A stretch of DNA of 64,000 nt from Brooklawnia sp937867175. GTDB taxonomy: Bacteria; Actinomycetota; Actinomycetes; Propionibacteriales; Propionibacteriaceae. The notes beneath the pieces are model-generated. The model was not told the origin of the DNA and did not search any database. It worked only from the letters and a program-made list of their open reading frames with translations. A program made the translations under genes and the position numbers. Numbering within the stretch: the stretch's first letter is position 1; each line of letters begins with the position of its first letter. Shown in pieces: positions 10,337-18,869 of this stretch. The stretch covers positions 124,001 to 188,000 of the forward strand of contig DAISIR010000003.1 in the NCBI GenBank assembly GCA_036821905.1. Reading direction: 5' to 3'.

Positions 10337-12435
10337 TGACCGAGATGCCCGTCGCGCCGATCGAACATGCGGAGTTGCCCGAGGGCAGGTACTCCGACCG
10401 TGAGCTCAGCTGGTTGGCGTTCAACAACCGCGTCCTCGACCTGGCGAAGGACTCGCTGCGCGTCCCGCTGTTGGAGCGCGCCAAGTTCCTGGCGATCTTC
10501 TCGTCCAACCTCGACGAGTTCTACATGGTGCGGGTGGCGGGTCTGAAGCGGCGTATCGATGCCGGGGTGGCGGTGCCGTCAAACGCGGGTATCAGGCCGC
10601 GTGACCTGCATGACGCGATCCTGACCCGCACCGCGGAACTGGTGGCCGAGCAGGCGCGGGTCTTCAGCGAAGATGTCCGGCCGGCACTTGAGGCGGAGGG
10701 CATCCGCATCCTCAGCTGGCACCAGTTGGCCGAGACCGAGCAGTACCGTATGCACCAGTTGTTCAGCGAGCGCATCTTCCCGGTGCTGACGCCGCTGGCG
10801 GTCGACCCGAGTCACCCGTTCCCCTACATTTCCGGGTTGTCGATCAACCTTGCGGTGCTGTTGCGCCACCCGGTCACCGGCGGACGCCAGTTCGCCCGCG
10901 TCAAGGTGCCGGCCATTCTGGCCCGCTTCATCGCACTCGGTGAGGGCCGGTTCGTCCCATTGGAAGAGGTGATCGTCCAGCATCTGGACGAGATCTTCAG
11001 CGGCATGCAGGTTTTGACCCACACGACCTTCCGTGTTACTCGCAACGAAGACCTCGAGGTGGAGGAGGACGACGCAGAGAACATCTTGTTCGCACTCGAG
11101 AAGGAACTACTCAGCCGCAAGGTCGGACGTCCGCCGGTGCGCCTGGAGGTCGAGGACACCATCGAGGACGAGATGCTCGAGCTGTTGATGGGTGAGCTCG
11201 ACATCTCCGAGAAGGAGGTCTTCAAGCTGTCCTCCCCGCTCGACCTGACCGGGTTGTTCGCGCTGACCAATGTCGACCGGGAGCACCTCAGCTACCCGGG
11301 GTTCCTGCCGAAGACCCACCCCGATCTGGCACTCGGCAAAGAGACCAGCAAGCCCGCTGACATCTTCACCGCTCTGCGCAAGAAGGACGTGCTCGTCCAG
11401 CACCCCTACGACTCCTTCGCCACCAGCGTGCAGCGGCTCGTCGAGCAGGCGGCCGCCGACCCGCAAGTGCTCGCCATCAAGCAGACCCTCTACCGGACCA
11501 GCGGCGATTCGCCGATCGTGGACGCGTTGATCGAGGCTGCCATGGCCGGCAAGCAGGTGCTGGCGCTGGTCGAGATCAAGGCCCGCTTCGACGAACAGGC
11601 CAACATCGACTGGGCCAGGAAATTGGAGAAGTACGGCGTCCACGTCGTCTACGGCATGGTCGGGCTGAAGACGCACTGCAAGCTGATGCTGGTGGTGCGT
11701 GACGAACCGGAGGGCCTGCGCCGCTATGCGCACGTCGGCACCGGCAACTACAACCCGAAGACCGCCCGCCAATACGAGGACATGGGTCTACTCACCTCCA
11801 ACCCGATCATCACCGACGACGTGGCCAGATTGTTCAACCACCTGTCCGGCATGACCCAAGAGACCCGCTACCGGCGGCTGCTGGTCGCCCCGGAGGGCAT
11901 CCGCAGTGGTCTGATCGCCAACATCGATCACGAAATCGCCAACCACCAAGCCGGCCTGCCGGCGCGCATCCGCATCAAGGTGAACTCGATCGTCGACGAG
12001 GCGATCATCGACGCGCTCTATCGCGCGTCCATGGCGGGCGTGCCGATCGACGTGTTGGTTCGGGGCATCTGCGGCATCCGGCCAGGCGTGCCGGGCTTGA
12101 GCGAGAACGTCCGGGTGCGGTCCATCCTGGGCCGGTTCCTGGAGCATTCCCGTATCTTCTGGTTCGAGAATGCCGGACGCCCCTCGGTCGGCATCGGCAG
12201 TTCAGACCTGATGCACCGCAACCTCGACCGCCGGGTCGAGGCGATCGTGTCGTTGACCAACGCGGGACACATTGCACAGATCAACGAGTTGTTCGAGTTG
12301 GCCTTCGACGACGAAACGGTCAGTTGGCGGTTGCAGGATCAGGATTGGACGCCGGTCACCACCGGCGCCGAGGGCGGGCCGTTGCGCGACATCCAGGAGT
12401 ATTTGATCGAACGCGTGTCGACGCGGAGGCATTGA
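10336..12435 (+). CDS. ppk1: polyphosphate kinase PPK1
   Basis: This encodes 699 residues, typical of PPK1. The N-terminal domain begins RYSDRELSWLAFNNRVLDLA. The phospholipase-D-like catalytic domains contain HVGTGNYNPKTA, with the histidine that is phosphorylated in the family, and SSDLMHRNLDRRVE near the C-terminus. PPK1 reversibly makes polyphosphate from ATP. The start ATG 10336 overlaps the mshD stop. mutT1 follows 2 bases later, the order known from mycobacteria. The pst phosphate uptake genes start about 1 kb downstream, so phosphate uptake and storage sit side by side. Confidence 0.95.
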   Translation: MTEMPVAPIEHAELPEGRYSDRELSWLAFNNRVLDLAKDSLRVPLLERAKFLAIFSSNLDEFYMVRVAGLKRRIDAGVAVPSNAGIRPRDLHDAILTRTAELVAEQARVFSEDVRPALEAEGIRILSWHQLAETEQYRMHQLFSERIFPVLTPLAVDPSHPFPYISGLSINLAVLLRHPVTGGRQFARVKVPAILARFIALGEGRFVPLEEVIVQHLDEIFSGMQVLTHTTFRVTRNEDLEVEEDDAENILFALEKELLSRKVGRPPVRLEVEDTIEDEMLELLMGELDISEKEVFKLSSPLDLTGLFALTNVDREHLSYPGFLPKTHPDLALGKETSKPADIFTALRKKDVLVQHPYDSFATSVQRLVEQAAADPQVLAIKQTLYRTSGDSPIVDALIEAAMAGKQVLALVEIKARFDEQANIDWARKLEKYGVHVVYGMVGLKTHCKLMLVVRDEPEGLRRYAHVGTGNYNPKTARQYEDMGLLTSNPIITDDVARLFNHLSGMTQETRYRRLLVAPEGIRSGLIANIDHEIANHQAGLPARIRIKVNSIVDEAIIDALYRASMAGVPIDVLVRGICGIRPGVPGLSENVRVRSILGRFLEHSRIFWFENAGRPSVGIGSSDLMHRNLDRRVEAIVSLTNAGHIAQINELFELAFDDETVSWRLQDQDWTPVTTGAEGGPLRDIQEYLIERVSTRRH

Positions 12436-12437
12436 GC

Positions 12438-13319
12438 ATGGCAGGCGGGTTGATCAGCGCCAGCGGCGCGGTGGTCTTCCGAGGTACCCCGAACGACCGC
12501 GAAGTCTTGGTGGTGCATCGACCCGCCTATGACGACTGGAGCCTGCCGAAGGGCAAGGTCTCCAGCGATGAGTACCTCGCGGTGGCCGCGGTGCGGGAGG
12601 TGGCCGAGGAGACCGGCTACCGCGTCCGGCTCTTCCAGCACCTGTCACCAACCCGTTATCAGGTGGCGGGCCGACCGAAGATCGTGCACTGGTGGCTCGC
12701 CGAGGCGCTCGACGAGGCGCCCGGCGACTTGGACGGTGAGGCCGACGTTGTGGAGTGGTGGCCGGTGCAGCGCGCCATTGCGCAACTCAGCTATCACGAT
12801 GACGCCACGACCATCCTCCAAACGATGCGCGCCCGACCAAGACCCCCGGTCCTGGTGGTCCGGCACGCCAAGGCAATGAACCGAAAGCAGTGGCAAGGCG
12901 ACGACGCAGACCGCCGCCTCACCGAACGTGGCCGTCGCCAGGCGAAGGCGCTCGTCCCGCTCTTCGAGGCGTTCGGCGTCGGCGAATTGGCCAGTTCAAC
13001 ATCGACCCGGTGTATGAGGACGCTGGCCCCGTACGCCGAACATGCGGGGCTCGAAGTGCGCGCCATCCACGCCATCAGCGAAGAGGCCGCGGAGGCCGAC
13101 CCGAACGGCGTAGTTTATGCCATGGCCCAGTTGCGGTCGGTGGCCCGGGACTCGGCACGCCCGCTGGTCATCTGCGGGCATCGTCCGGTGCTGCCGGCGA
13201 TGTTCGACTTCCTTGGGGTGGCGCCCGGCCGAGTGCTCAAGCCGGCCGAAGTGGTGCTCATCTATCCCGGCGAACAAGGGCCCGCCGACAAACCGCACCA
13301 CATCTTGCCCAAGCTGTGA
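12438..13319 (+). CDS. mutT1: MutT1-type Nudix hydrolase fused to histidine phosphatase
   Basis: This encodes 293 residues in two domains. Residues ~1-135 form a Nudix domain with a complete Nudix box (G-KVSSD-E, then REVAEETGY). Residues ~140-293 form a histidine-phosphatase domain starting LVVRHAKAM. In mycobacteria this fusion converts 8-oxo-(d)GTP and diadenosine polyphosphates to nucleotides, cleaning the nucleotide pool. Its start lies 2 bases after ppk1, so it is in the same operon, and a hairpin directly after the stop ends that transcript. Confidence 0.92.
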   Translation: MAGGLISASGAVVFRGTPNDREVLVVHRPAYDDWSLPKGKVSSDEYLAVAAVREVAEETGYRVRLFQHLSPTRYQVAGRPKIVHWWLAEALDEAPGDLDGEADVVEWWPVQRAIAQLSYHDDATTILQTMRARPRPPVLVVRHAKAMNRKQWQGDDADRRLTERGRRQAKALVPLFEAFGVGELASSTSTRCMRTLAPYAEHAGLEVRAIHAISEEAAEADPNGVVYAMAQLRSVARDSARPLVICGHRPVLPAMFDFLGVAPGRVLKPAEVVLIYPGEQGPADKPHHILPKL

Positions 13320-13346
13320 CCGGTCTGGCAGCAGCCGCCAGACCGG
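13320..13346 (+). terminator. terminator hairpin after mutT1
   Basis: A 10-bp perfect stem (CCGGTCTGGC / GCCAGACCGG) with a 7-base loop begins at the base after the mutT1 stop codon. No T-run follows, which is common for actinobacterial terminators. It separates the ppk1-mutT1 operon from the pst operon. Confidence 0.75.
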
Positions 13347-13365
13347 CGCCGAAGATACACCCCTC

Positions 13366-13387
13366 GTTCACCGAGCGTTCACCTGCC
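13366..13387 (+). promoter_or_regulatory. Pho box (PhoP direct repeat) upstream of pstS
   Basis: Two 11-base direct repeat units, GTTCACCGAGC and GTTCACCTGCC, follow each other without a gap. This matches the GTTCACC-type repeats bound by PhoP in actinobacteria. They lie about 95 bases before the pstS start, with a TAGCTT -10-like element near 13418 in between. Phosphate-starvation induction of pst is the expected effect. Confidence 0.75.
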
Positions 13388-13480
13388 ATCGCCAGTCGCT
13401 TAATTGGATCGCCCTAGCTTCAGCCAGGTAGGGGCCCTGCTGGGTCCTGAAGCAAGGGACGATCTTTGGAGGGAATCGAA

Positions 13481-14563
13481 GTGAAGATTCTGCGCACGGG
13501 TGCCGCTCTGGTTGCCATCGCCGCCCTGACCCTAACCGCTTGCGGTGGTGGTTCAGGCGATACGACAGACGCCACCGGCAGCCAGCTGAGCGGCACGCTA
13601 CAGGGCGTTGGCGCCTCTTCGATGCGCGCCGCCCAAGAGGTTTGGCGCGCCAGATTCCAGACAGCCAACCCGAATGTCACCATCAACTACTCCCCCGACG
13701 GCTCGGGGGCGGGCCGTACCGCCTTCATGGACGGCTCGGCCGACTTCGCCGGCTCCGACCGCGCGCTGAAGGACGAGGAGATGACCATGACCTTCGCGAA
13801 GTGTGTTGTGGGCACCTCTCCGATCAACCTGCCGGTCTACATCTCCCCCATCGCCATCATCTTCAACCTCGACGGTGTCGAGGCACTCAACCTGAGCGCC
13901 GAGGTCATCGCCAAGATCTTCGCCGGCCAGATCACCAACTGGCACGATCCAGCCATTGCCGCGCTCAACGACGGCGTCACCCTGCCCAACTTGGCGATCA
14001 CCCCCGTGCACCGTTCGGACAACTCGGGCACCACCGAGAACTTCACCGCAACCCTGTCGCAGGTCGCCCCCCAGATCTGGACCGAGAAGGCGTCCGGTGA
14101 CTGGCCGGCCGCGTTCCAGGGTGAAGGCGCCCAGGGCACCAGCGGCGTCGTCGCGGCCGTCCAGAACGGTTCCGGCACCATCGGCTACGCCGACGTGTCG
14201 GGGATCGCCGAGGGCATGTCGACAGTCTCCTACAGCTTGGACGGCAAGGCCGACTACGTCGGGCCGACCGCCGAGGATGCCGCCCAGATCGTCGAGGCCT
14301 CCGAGAAGGTCGCCGGTCGTGCGGCCAACGACTGGACCCTCGAACTCAACCGGACCGCGGCCGGCTACCCGTTCGTCCTGGTCTCCTATGCGATTGTCTG
14401 CCAGGAGTACGCCGATCCCGCCATCGGTGAGCTGGTGAACGCCTACGTCAGCTACGTGGCCTCGGACGAGGGCCAGTTGGCGGCCGTTCCGCAGGCCGGC
14501 AACGCCCCGCTGACGGGCGACCTCGCCAACGGCGTCCGGGCAGCTGCGGCCACGATCAAGTGA
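13481..14563 (+). CDS. pstS: phosphate ABC transporter substrate-binding lipoprotein PstS
   Basis: This encodes 360 residues. GTG 13481 is chosen for its GGAGG ribosome site about 8 bases upstream and because it yields a clean lipoprotein signal (MKILRTGAALVAIAALTLTAC) with the lipobox LTAC; the cysteine would be lipidated and anchor the protein outside the membrane. The phosphate-binding fold shows GSGAGRTAFMDGSADFAGSD and SDNSGTTENF. PstS captures phosphate for PstCAB. It follows a Pho box and is the first gene of pstSCAB, separated from pstC by a large hairpin that could lower expression of the membrane part. Confidence 0.95.
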   Translation: MKILRTGAALVAIAALTLTACGGGSGDTTDATGSQLSGTLQGVGASSMRAAQEVWRARFQTANPNVTINYSPDGSGAGRTAFMDGSADFAGSDRALKDEEMTMTFAKCVVGTSPINLPVYISPIAIIFNLDGVEALNLSAEVIAKIFAGQITNWHDPAIAALNDGVTLPNLAITPVHRSDNSGTTENFTATLSQVAPQIWTEKASGDWPAAFQGEGAQGTSGVVAAVQNGSGTIGYADVSGIAEGMSTVSYSLDGKADYVGPTAEDAAQIVEASEKVAGRAANDWTLELNRTAAGYPFVLVSYAIVCQEYADPAIGELVNAYVSYVASDEGQLAAVPQAGNAPLTGDLANGVRAAAATIK

Positions 14564-14596
14564 GTTTAGGCTCTGCTTGAGAAACTGAAGACCTAG

Positions 14597-14636
14597 GATG
14601 TCGGCCCTCTGACCCCGCGAGGTCGGGGCCGACATC
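14597..14636 (+). terminator. large hairpin between pstS and pstC (attenuator or processing site)
   Basis: An 11-bp perfect stem (GATGTCGGCCC / GGGCCGACATC) encloses a loop that itself pairs (GACC/GGTC). It lies 33 bases after the pstS stop and about 40 bases before pstC. A partial terminator or mRNA stabiliser here would give more PstS than PstCAB, as is usual for binding proteins. Confidence 0.7.
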
Positions 14637-14675
14637 ACACCACCACCCGCTCGTCCACCGTCTATCGGAGATTGC

Positions 14676-15662
14676 ATGTCAGCAACTCGCGGGGAAGTCG
14701 TGACCGAGGATCCGACCCCCGAACAGTCCCTGCTCGTCGACCGGCGAAACATCGGCGACCCGGTGTTCAAGGGCATTTCCGTCGGGTCGGGCATGCTGAT
14801 CCTCGCCATCTTGGCCGCGGTTGCCGCCTTCCTGATCATCCAGGCCGTCCCGGCCTTCCTGACCGATGCGGCCGACCTGAAATACGGCAACACCTGGGGC
14901 TATGTCGCCCCCTTCCTGTTCGGGACGATCTGGTCGTCCTTCCTCGCCCTGCTGATGGCTGTTCCGGTGGCCGTCGGCATCGCCTTGTACATCTCGCACT
15001 TCGCGCCCAAACAGCTGGCCGCCCCGGTGGCGTTCATCGTCGACCTGCTGGCTGCGGTGCCATCGGTCGTCTTCGGCTTGTGGGGCATCAATGTGCTGGC
15101 GCCGGCCCTGGTACCGATCTACCAGTGGTTGGGGGCCAACTTGGGGTGGATTCCGCTGTTCGGCGGGAAAGTGTCCGGCACCGGACGCACGATGCTCACC
15201 GCGGCGATCGTGCTGGCGATCATGATCCTGCCGATCATCACCTCACTTACCCGCGAAGTCTTCCTGCGCACGCCCGGCCTGCAGGAGGAAGCTTCGTTCG
15301 CCCTCGGTGCGACGAGATGGGAGATGATTGGTCAGGTCGTCTTCCCGTTCGGTCGCTCCGGTGTCGTCTCTGCGTCCATGCTGGGCCTCGGACGTGCCCT
15401 CGGTGAGACGATGGCGGTCGCCATGGTGCTTTCGGGGGGACGCAACATCACCTTCCAGTTGCTCACCTCGAACAACCCGAACACGATCGCTTCGAACATC
15501 GCACTGGCCTTCCCGGAGGCCGACTCGCATGCGGTTCCGCAGCTGATCGCCACCGGTCTGGTGCTCTTCGTCATCACCTTCGTGGTCAACATGGTCGGCC
15601 GCGCCATCACAAGTGGCCGAGGATTCCAGTGGCCTTTCAAGCGCGCCGGCAAGGAGGCCTGA
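14676..15662 (+). CDS. pstC: phosphate ABC transporter permease PstC
   Basis: This encodes 328 residues with six predicted membrane segments. The conserved permease loop contacting the ATPase is visible as EEASFALGATRWEMI (about residues 203-217), and GLGRALGETMAVAMV follows. The start ATG 14676 has GGAG 5 bases upstream. PstC pairs with PstA to form the phosphate channel in the inner membrane. Its stop lies 4 bases before pstA, so the two are tightly coupled. Confidence 0.95.
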   Translation: MSATRGEVVTEDPTPEQSLLVDRRNIGDPVFKGISVGSGMLILAILAAVAAFLIIQAVPAFLTDAADLKYGNTWGYVAPFLFGTIWSSFLALLMAVPVAVGIALYISHFAPKQLAAPVAFIVDLLAAVPSVVFGLWGINVLAPALVPIYQWLGANLGWIPLFGGKVSGTGRTMLTAAIVLAIMILPIITSLTREVFLRTPGLQEEASFALGATRWEMIGQVVFPFGRSGVVSASMLGLGRALGETMAVAMVLSGGRNITFQLLTSNNPNTIASNIALAFPEADSHAVPQLIATGLVLFVITFVVNMVGRAITSGRGFQWPFKRAGKEA

Positions 15663-15666
15663 ACAG

Positions 15667-16761
15667 ATGAGCACCGACACCCGGCCCGACGCGCCGCTGC
15701 GTGACCAGTACATGCCACGGGAGAGCCTCACCGCGGGGCAACTGCCCAAGTTCACCGATCTCGGGCTGCTGGTCATCTCGATCGCCGTGGCAGCCGCCAT
15801 CCTGGCCCTGTTCGGTAGCTTCAACCTGGTTGGGGCGATCGTGCTGGGCGGGCCGCTGTTCCTCATCGGCATCTTCGCCCTGGCGTTCAACGTCGAGGGC
15901 CAACGCCGTGCCGTCAACCGAGTCGCCCGGTACGTGATTCTTGGTGCCTTCATCCTCGCGCTGGTGCCGCTGGTCTCGCTGCTGTGGGAGGTCATCTCCA
16001 AGGGGCTGCCCCGTTTCGACTGGCAGTTCTTCACCCAGACCAAGCGCAACGTCGTCGGCGAAGGTGGCGGTGCTGCGCACGCGATCATGGGCACCCTGAT
16101 CGTGACCGGTCTGGCCACCGTCTTCTCCGTCCCGGTCGGCTTGTTCACCGCGATCTACCTGGTCGAGTACGGCAAGGGCTGGCCGAAGACGGTGATCACC
16201 TTCTTGGTCGACGTCATGACCGGCATCCCCTCGATCGTCGCGGGCCTGTTCGCCTACGCCTTGTTCTCCACGGTCATCGGCCCGTCGAAGTCTGGCCTGG
16301 CCGGCGCGGTGGCGCTGACGGTGCTGATGGTGCCGTACGTGGTGCGCAACTCCGAAGAGATCATCCGGCTGGTGCCGAACAGCCTTCGCGAGGCGTCCTA
16401 CGCCTTGGGGGTGACCCGGTGGCGCACGATCGTCAAGGTGGTGCTGCCCACCTCGATCTCGGGCATCGTCTCAGGTGTCATCCTGGCCATCGCCCGCATC
16501 ATCGGCGAAACCGCGCCGCTGCTGGTGACGATGGGTTTCACCGACTCGATGAACACCAACGCGCTGCCAACCGGCAGCATGAACCCGATGACCGCACTGC
16601 CGGTCTTCGTATACTACGAATACACTCGCCCCGGAAGGCCTCAGCAGGCGTACTTCGACCGCGCCTGGACCGGCGCGCTGGTACTCGTGCTGATCGTCAT
16701 GATCCTCAACATCATCGGAAGATACGTGGCCAAGCGCTTCGCACCCAAGATCAACCGCTGA
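15667..16761 (+). CDS. pstA: phosphate ABC transporter permease PstA
   Basis: This encodes 364 residues from ATG 15667. It is longer than many PstA proteins because of an N-terminal extension with two additional hydrophobic segments (about residues 30-80) before the six-segment permease core. The coupling loop reads REASYALGVTRWRTIV (about residues 240-255). It forms the phosphate channel with PstC. The gene overlaps neither neighbour but lies within 4 bases of pstC and 35 bases of pstB. Confidence 0.93.
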   Translation: MSTDTRPDAPLRDQYMPRESLTAGQLPKFTDLGLLVISIAVAAAILALFGSFNLVGAIVLGGPLFLIGIFALAFNVEGQRRAVNRVARYVILGAFILALVPLVSLLWEVISKGLPRFDWQFFTQTKRNVVGEGGGAAHAIMGTLIVTGLATVFSVPVGLFTAIYLVEYGKGWPKTVITFLVDVMTGIPSIVAGLFAYALFSTVIGPSKSGLAGAVALTVLMVPYVVRNSEEIIRLVPNSLREASYALGVTRWRTIVKVVLPTSISGIVSGVILAIARIIGETAPLLVTMGFTDSMNTNALPTGSMNPMTALPVFVYYEYTRPGRPQQAYFDRAWTGALVLVLIVMILNIIGRYVAKRFAPKINR

Positions 16762-16796
16762 GCGCCCTCCGACCAGAAAGCAGAAAGACCGCACCT

Positions 16797-17576
16797 ATGG
16801 CAAAGCGCATGGAGTTGCAGGACCTCAACATCTACTACGGCGACTTCCTCGCCGTGCAGGGGGTCGACATGGTGATTGAGCCGCGCGCCGTCACTGCCTT
16901 CATCGGCCCCTCGGGTTGCGGCAAATCGACGGTGCTTCGCAGCCTGGACCGGATGCTGGAGCTCACCCCCGGGGGGCGGGTCGAGGGCAAGGTCCTGCTG
17001 GACGGCCAAGACATCTACGCACCCAACGTCGACCCGGTTCGCGTCCGCCAGCAGGTGGGCATGGTCTTCCAACAACCGAACCCGTTCCCCACCATGAGCA
17101 TCCGCGACAACGTTCTTGCCGGCATCCAGTTGAACGCCCGCAAGATGCCCAAGGCTCACAAGGAGGAGGTCGTTGAGCGCTCACTGCGCGGCGCCAACCT
17201 CTGGAATGAGGTTAAGGACCGCCTCAACTCGCCCGGCAACGGCCTTTCGGGCGGCCAGCAGCAGCGGCTGTGCATCGCCCGCGCGATCGCGATCCAGCCT
17301 GAGGTGCTGCTGATGGACGAGCCCTGCTCGGCGCTCGACCCGATCTCCACGCTGGCGATCGAGGACCTGATCCAGGAGCTGAAGGAGAACTACACCGTCG
17401 TCATCGTGACCCACAACATGCAGCAGGCATCCCGGGTTTCCGACAAGACAGGCTTCTTCAACATTGAGAGCACCGGCAAGCCCGGCCACCTGATTGAGTT
17501 CGACGCCACCGAGAAGATCTTCACCAACCCGTCCCAGAAGGACACCGAACGCTACATCACCGGTCAGTTCGGCTGA
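16797..17576 (+). CDS. pstB: phosphate ABC transporter ATPase PstB
   Basis: This encodes 259 residues, standard for PstB. Walker A is GPSGCGKST (about residue 40), the signature LSGGQQQRLCIARA is near residue 150, and Walker B with the catalytic Glu is VLLMDEPCSALDP. It powers PstCA. No phoU follows: downstream is a convergent GH3 gene. So PhoU, which usually accompanies pstB, must be elsewhere or absent. Confidence 0.95.
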   Translation: MAKRMELQDLNIYYGDFLAVQGVDMVIEPRAVTAFIGPSGCGKSTVLRSLDRMLELTPGGRVEGKVLLDGQDIYAPNVDPVRVRQQVGMVFQQPNPFPTMSIRDNVLAGIQLNARKMPKAHKEEVVERSLRGANLWNEVKDRLNSPGNGLSGGQQQRLCIARAIAIQPEVLLMDEPCSALDPISTLAIEDLIQELKENYTVVIVTHNMQQASRVSDKTGFFNIESTGKPGHLIEFDATEKIFTNPSQKDTERYITGQFG

Positions 17577-17654
17577 TCCTGTCGCCCCTCGAGCGGCGCG
17601 CCCGGCAGGTCGGCGAGGCCCCGGGCGTCCGAGTTCGCCACCGAACCGGTGGTC

Positions 17655-18869
17655 TCAGCTGCAGGTCATCAGGCCGACTTCGGCCTTGACTGCGAACAGC
17701 CGAGCCACCTTGTCGGTCAGCGCGGCAGCGAAGCCGGGATCGGACTGGGCGGCGGCCAGCGTCGCGTCCACCATGGCTTGGGCGGCCTGGGGATCGGCGA
17801 CGATCACCAGGTCTCCCCCGGCCTGCAGGAATGCCAGCCCGCGCGTCGACACGTCGTAGGACGCCACCGCCGCCGCCACACCCAGGTCGTCGGAGACGAT
17901 CAGGCCGTCGAAACCCATCCGCTCGCGCAAGATGCCGGTCACGATCTGGGACGAGAAGACCGCCGGGTTGGCGGGGTCAACCCGGTCGTAGATCGCCGAC
18001 GAGACCATGACCGAGCTCGCACCGGCATCGATGGCAGCCTGGAAGGGCGCCAACTCGGCTTCGGTGAGCAAGCTGATGTTGTCGTGGCCGACGGCGAGGT
18101 CGGTGTTCTGTGGCACCTGGCCCAGCCCGGGGAAGTGCTTGACGCTGCTCGCGACACCCGCCGAGGCCAGTCCTTGGACCACCTGAGTCACCCGATCGGA
18201 GACCACTGCGGCGTCCGCGCCGAAGCCACGACGCAACTGCCCGATGGCCTCATTGGTGGCGGCCTGGTCGGCCGGCACCACGTCGGCGACCGGGGCGAGG
18301 TCGAACAACACCCCGGCCTGCGCCAGCTGGCCGCCCCAGCGCTGCCAGTCGGCACGCAACTGGTCGGCGGGCACCTGCGCCTGCTCGATCGCCGCGGGAA
18401 TGGTCTCGAAACCCGGACCCTGCAGCCGCTGCACGAGCCCACCCTCTTGGTCGACCGCCACCAGAACCGGGAACTGCGCCGGGGAGGCGGCCTGCAACCG
18501 CCGTGTGTAGGTGGCAACCTGGGTGAGCGGCTCCGTGCGGTTGCCCAGCAGAATGACCGCGCCCGCCCCGGACGCCTGCATCTGGGCGACCGCGGTATCG
18601 ATCGGGGTGTCCGGGTTGATCGCCATCATGTAAAGCTGGCCGACCTGCTCCGACAGGTTCAGCTGCCGCGCGATGTCGAGGCAGCCGGCGGCCGGCAGGG
18701 CTGCCTCGGTGGCCTCGCCCACCGTGGACGACGCCGCCGCCGAGGCGTCGATCGTGGATCTGCGGGGCACGGACTGTGCCGAGGTGCTTGTCGCGTCCGA
18801 CGGGGGCTGCGTGCAACTCAACAGCCCGAAAGCGATCAGCGGGAACAGGGCCCAGCGCAGCGCCTTCAT
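17655..18869 (-). CDS. glycoside hydrolase family 3 lipoprotein (beta-N-acetylhexosaminidase-like)
   Basis: This encodes 404 residues. It has a lipoprotein signal (MKALRWALFPLIAFGLLSC) and a Ser/Thr-rich linker to about residue 55. The GH3 N-terminal barrel carries KHFPGLGQ (about residue 245), the region used for substrate binding in NagZ-type enzymes, and the nucleophile region GLIVSDDLGV (about residue 325). Secreted actinobacterial NagZ-like enzymes remove GlcNAc from muropeptides. ATG 18869 overlaps the mtr stop by 4 bases. It converges with pstB; a weak 6-bp hairpin at 17638-17652 may end it. Confidence 0.88.
   Translation of the reverse strand: MKALRWALFPLIAFGLLSCTQPPSDATSTSAQSVPRRSTIDASAAASSTVGEATEAALPAAGCLDIARQLNLSEQVGQLYMMAINPDTPIDTAVAQMQASGAGAVILLGNRTEPLTQVATYTRRLQAASPAQFPVLVAVDQEGGLVQRLQGPGFETIPAAIEQAQVPADQLRADWQRWGGQLAQAGVLFDLAPVADVVPADQAATNEAIGQLRRGFGADAAVVSDRVTQVVQGLASAGVASSVKHFPGLGQVPQNTDLAVGHDNISLLTEAELAPFQAAIDAGASSVMVSSAIYDRVDPANPAVFSSQIVTGILRERMGFDGLIVSDDLGVAAAVASYDVSTRGLAFLQAGGDLVIVADPQAAQAMVDATLAAAQSDPGFAAALTDKVARLFAVKAEVGLMTCS

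Noticed and set aside
17638..17652. Hairpin CCACCG-AAC-CGGTGG as terminator between pstB and the GH3 gene
   Set aside because: Only 6 bp with a 3-base loop; too weak to list as a terminator by itself.
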